Below, in pieces: positions 60,881-64,000 of a DNA stretch of 64,000 bases. The position numbers and the translations under genes were made by a program. The notes below the pieces were generated by a model. It saw only the letters and a list, made by a program, of their open reading frames with translations, searched no databases and was not told the origin of the DNA. Position 1 is the stretch's first letter. Each line of letters starts with the position of its first letter. Source of the stretch: Apteryx mantelli (Eukaryota; Chordata; Aves; Apterygiformes; Apterygidae); the NCBI RefSeq assembly GCF_036417845.1, contig NC_089984.1, forward strand, positions 4,092,001 to 4,156,000. Reading direction: 5' to 3'.

Positions 60881-61819
60881 TGCTGAAATGCGTGGCAATA
60901 TATCCTTCTTCATCCTGATCTGGATGCAGTGTGCAATTTGCAGGCAATGTAAAGTCCAAAAAGTGCTGCTTGGGTGTTTAGGGAAGTAAGGATGTGAAGA
61001 GGCAGAGAATTTGTTTAACATGAGGCCCGAGATGCAGGAACTTGCCAGTACGCAAGCTTTCTCAACACCCAAGACCAATCCTTGGTGCAGAGCTGTCACC
61101 CCTACCTGTACTTTCCTGGCTGAGATCTGGCTCTGTCTGCAGGCTCTTCTCTGATGCTGCTGGAACAACTTCAGAAACACACCTGAGGACCTGATTTACA
61201 AATGCAATAAATAAATAAAAAGGAATCAGATCATAAAAATACAGAACAAGATATTTCTGCTCAGGTGTTTTTTACAACATTTTTTTTCAACAATACAAGT
61301 ATAAAAGACTAGGCTGTATAAATAATTATGTACTCGCACCTACCCATACGCTAGGAGAATTCTGCATCATCAGTAAGAAGAAGGTTTCATCATTTGAGAA
61401 TATACTGGGGAACACCATCAGAGTGCTCTGTTGCTTAAGTCCAGTTTAGGGCATGTTTTCAAATATTTGCCACCTGTTGATATCACATAAATTGGTGAGG
61501 TTGGGAGGGCAAATTATGGGCTGATCTTAGCACTGTATTTCTGTTAAAGTATAGGAAAGCAAACTGCACCAGCTCATCAAAAATGTACTACAACTGTTGC
61601 TTGATAAACTGATTTCTTTATGGTACATCAGCAGGGATTTTTTTTTTCTATAGGCAAGTGAAATAAAAAAATGTATCAGGACTTCCTCGTTGTGTGACTT
61701 CGCATATATGACTTCAGCATGGCCAGAATGACACACAGAGTTGGATTTGTATTTTCAGACCATTAAAAAAAGTGCCCTATCCATTTATTTTGTCAAAATA
61801 AAAATGGAGAGATCCATCA
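60881..61819. other. Intergenic; no gene seen
   Basis: AT-rich, with TAAATAAATAAAAAGG near 61208 and scattered short frames. No gene or recognised transposon. Confidence 0.5.
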
Positions 61820-62115
61820 TTATTGCAGAGGGACCAAAATTGCTGCCAATAGGAAGGACTCAGAAGAGAGCACTGCAAAAATGATCAAAACAGTATTGGC
61901 TTACGGTCATAGTGGATGGATTGTGGTGGGATTATACTGAGACAAGGAGAGTCCAGATTAGGCAGTAGGAAATGTTGTCTATAAGAACTTGAATCCAAGG
62001 TATTGCCTGGCTGAGGTGGGGAGTTATAGAGTCTTTCAGAAGAGGTTGAACTTGCTTGGGGGCACCACCAGGCCAAATGACCTTCTGAGGTGCAAGCTAT
62101 GCGAGTCTGGGACAA
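61820..62115 (+). mobile_element. CR1-like LINE fragment, highly diverged
   Basis: Phrases in CR1 3' order are AGAGAGCACTGCAAAAATGATC, then CCAGATTAGGCAGTAGGAAATG, TATTGCCTGGCTGAGGTGGGGAG and CCAAATGACCTTCTGAGGTGC. These correspond to the usual 'agagcaacaaaaatgat', 'attaggaaaaa', 'attgcctagggaggt' and 'agatgacctcctgaggtc'. Diverged and truncated. Confidence 0.5.
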
Positions 62116-64000
62116 ACAACCTTCACAGATCCTGGGGCAAGGAGGAAGGCCGTAAAAAAGGCTTCCTCAGTCCCTGTGCTCCCAGGACGACTGGCAGAGG
62201 TTTAGCAAAGGAAGCTTATGCCTGAATACAGATTAGGACAGAAATCACTGAGTCCGGAAGGTGGCAGGACTGGTAGATGTACATATTCAAAGGATTTCAT
62301 CTCACCACAGCTCCTGAATCCCAAAGTCTAAGACGAGCTTATCTTAAATGTTTCATCCTATTTCCATTATTTCATTGTTTGGAGGCATTGCTATAAATGT
62401 GGGCACAGATTCAGAGTACTGAGATCGTCAGTGAATTCACTTAAGACTCTTCCTGCAAGCGGTAAAGGCAGGTCATGCTCTGTGAACCTGGGCTCCTTCC
62501 CTTTGTGCAAGGGTATTGTTTGGGCAGATAAAGATTGTTCAGGGCAACCAAACTAGCTAAGCACAAAGCACTTAAGTGGACTAACAGCCCTAATGCTATT
62601 TAACCCTTTATTATACTAAAGCTAAGGTCTTCAACTGTACGAGCCAGGCATAAGACGATGGTATCCCCCATATGATCAGGTATCACCGCATGCTGGGCTG
62701 AGGCCCCAGTGTAAATGGGCTACAGGAGTCTGGATGAACAACTTTTAACTGGGTTTGTGTGGCTGTCCCAGAGATCAGTAAGAAGAAGCTAGAAACCGAT
62801 GTTCCCAACTTACTTAGAGAGCTGGGAGCTACACTTTAAAAATACAATATGATACAATATATTTCTAAAAGATTTGTAGGTATAAATGATCCTGAGAATT
62901 GCGCGTTTGATACTAAAAGAAGCTGTGGACCAGGTCCTCTTGAAAGCAGCAAGACGCTCTCAGCCCCAGTGGTTTTCTCTTACCATCACCATGGGAGCTC
63001 AGCTGGCTGGACTTGCTGAGCTTCATCTCTGCCAGTATTTTCGGGAAGGTGTTAGCCCTGTAAAGAGACCTGCCTGCCACAACACTCAACATTGCAACAC
63101 CAGAATATTTAGGCACGTGGCTTCTGCTGTAGGACTGCAGCAAACTCATAGTTATTATTTTACCAAATTGTGACTGTATAAAATACTTTCCAATAGCAGC
63201 TGGAAACTAAGATGGCCCTTGGGCTGCTTTATTGGCCATGCTCTACAGCCCTGCTCCACCGCACTTTCTAACCCAGAAAATACTGAATTCTTTTCAACAG
63301 GAAGGGGAAAAGGAGGACGAGATGGCAAAACTGTCTCGGAAAACACATCTGTTGTGTAAAACTACTCTTCCTAAGAAACAGGACCACGTGTGCTCTTCTG
63401 CTTACCAACAGCAACTCTCATTTATTGGGAGTTTAGATATGCTTCAGACAGATGGAGCATCAACTCCAGTCAACATGGGCCTGATATCAAACGTAGTCCT
63501 TACAGATGCCTGGTGTTGGTCCCGATCACATTTAGGTCTAAAACAGTCTTCTTTGGGCAGGTGGAGGAACAGGAAATGAGGAATTTCCACGTCTTGAGAC
63601 ATCAACAGGAATTAGGCTCCTGCAAGCTCGGGCTGCATCAGGGTTTTCAGGATAGCAACTGGGAGGATGGACGCTCCAGCCTCACTTCAGGTATCTACAT
63701 CCTAGGCACCAGATCTTTTAGCTATGGTCCAGCTGGTTTTGGCAATCTCATGGAGTATTTATATCCATCTTTTCCCAGGAAAATGCAGTTAAAATTCTGG
63801 TTGTAAGCTAGTATCTTTTTGATACATCTCTATACTAAAGATAACTATATCTGTATTAAGCTAAAACCCTCTCATGTGTCCAGGCAGAAAGATACAGCAG
63901 TAACAAAAAAAAGAATAGCTATATTGATATAATCAAACAAACACAGAAATCCACCATCTTACTGTTGTCGCTACATGTATATAGAAAATAGGAAGGACCA
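62116..64000. other. Intergenic; no gene seen
   Basis: Ordinary sequence to the window end. Overlapping frames at 63232-63806 (115 and 138 codons) have no recognisable family. No gene boundary is reached. Confidence 0.5.

Noticed and set aside
1..64000. CRISPR arrays, operons, phage or integron structures
   Set aside because: None seen. The spliced gene, CpG island and CR1 elements mark this as vertebrate nuclear DNA.

Overview
This is vertebrate, almost certainly avian, nuclear DNA. It carries one clearly recognisable protein-coding gene: DKK1 (Dickkopf-1, a secreted Wnt antagonist) on the + strand at about 3380-4870, in four exons with canonical GT-AG junctions and three very short introns (98, 85 and 117 bp). 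Evidence for a bird: truncated CR1 retrotransposon tails are the main recognisable repeats, repeat density is low, and the one gene is compact and extremely GC-rich beside AT-rich flanks. The species cannot be named from this sequence.

Layout. 1-1440 looks like the AT-rich end of a 3' UTR on the + strand, with AATAAA at 1424. By known vertebrate gene order this would be PRKG1, but no coding exon is present to prove it. 1441-2510 has no convincing gene. 2519-4650 is a CpG island with TA/CA microsatellites and long G or C runs. It holds the DKK1 promoter (CCAAT, one TCF/LEF-type site, GC box, TATA box), the four exons and a short 3' UTR with a Pumilio-type site and AATAAA at 4847. From 4870 to 64000 I see no protein-coding gene. 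This is a gene desert of the kind that flanks developmental regulators. It contains four CR1 fragments (27.8-28.2 kb, 33.1-33.7 kb, 52.2-52.6 kb, 61.8-62.1 kb), two MITE-like inverted-repeat relics (23.2 kb, 36.1-36.3 kb), two probable old sauropsid repeats (23.6 kb, 38.5 kb), an unclassified repeat pair (10.55 and 12.87 kb), microsatellites, and several segments dense in homeodomain, SOX, POU or TCF-like motifs that could be long-range enhancers.

Functionally, the window is one Wnt-feedback gene plus its presumed regulatory landscape. The DKK1 product has both cysteine-rich domains complete, the N-terminal Asn-Ala-Ile LRP6-binding motif, and the conserved residues of the LRP6-binding face. 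The most unusual local feature is a run of six G-tracts ending three bases before the DKK1 start codon. I found no undescribed multi-gene system. The findings are regulatory or repeat-derived structures, and most need an alignment to decide.
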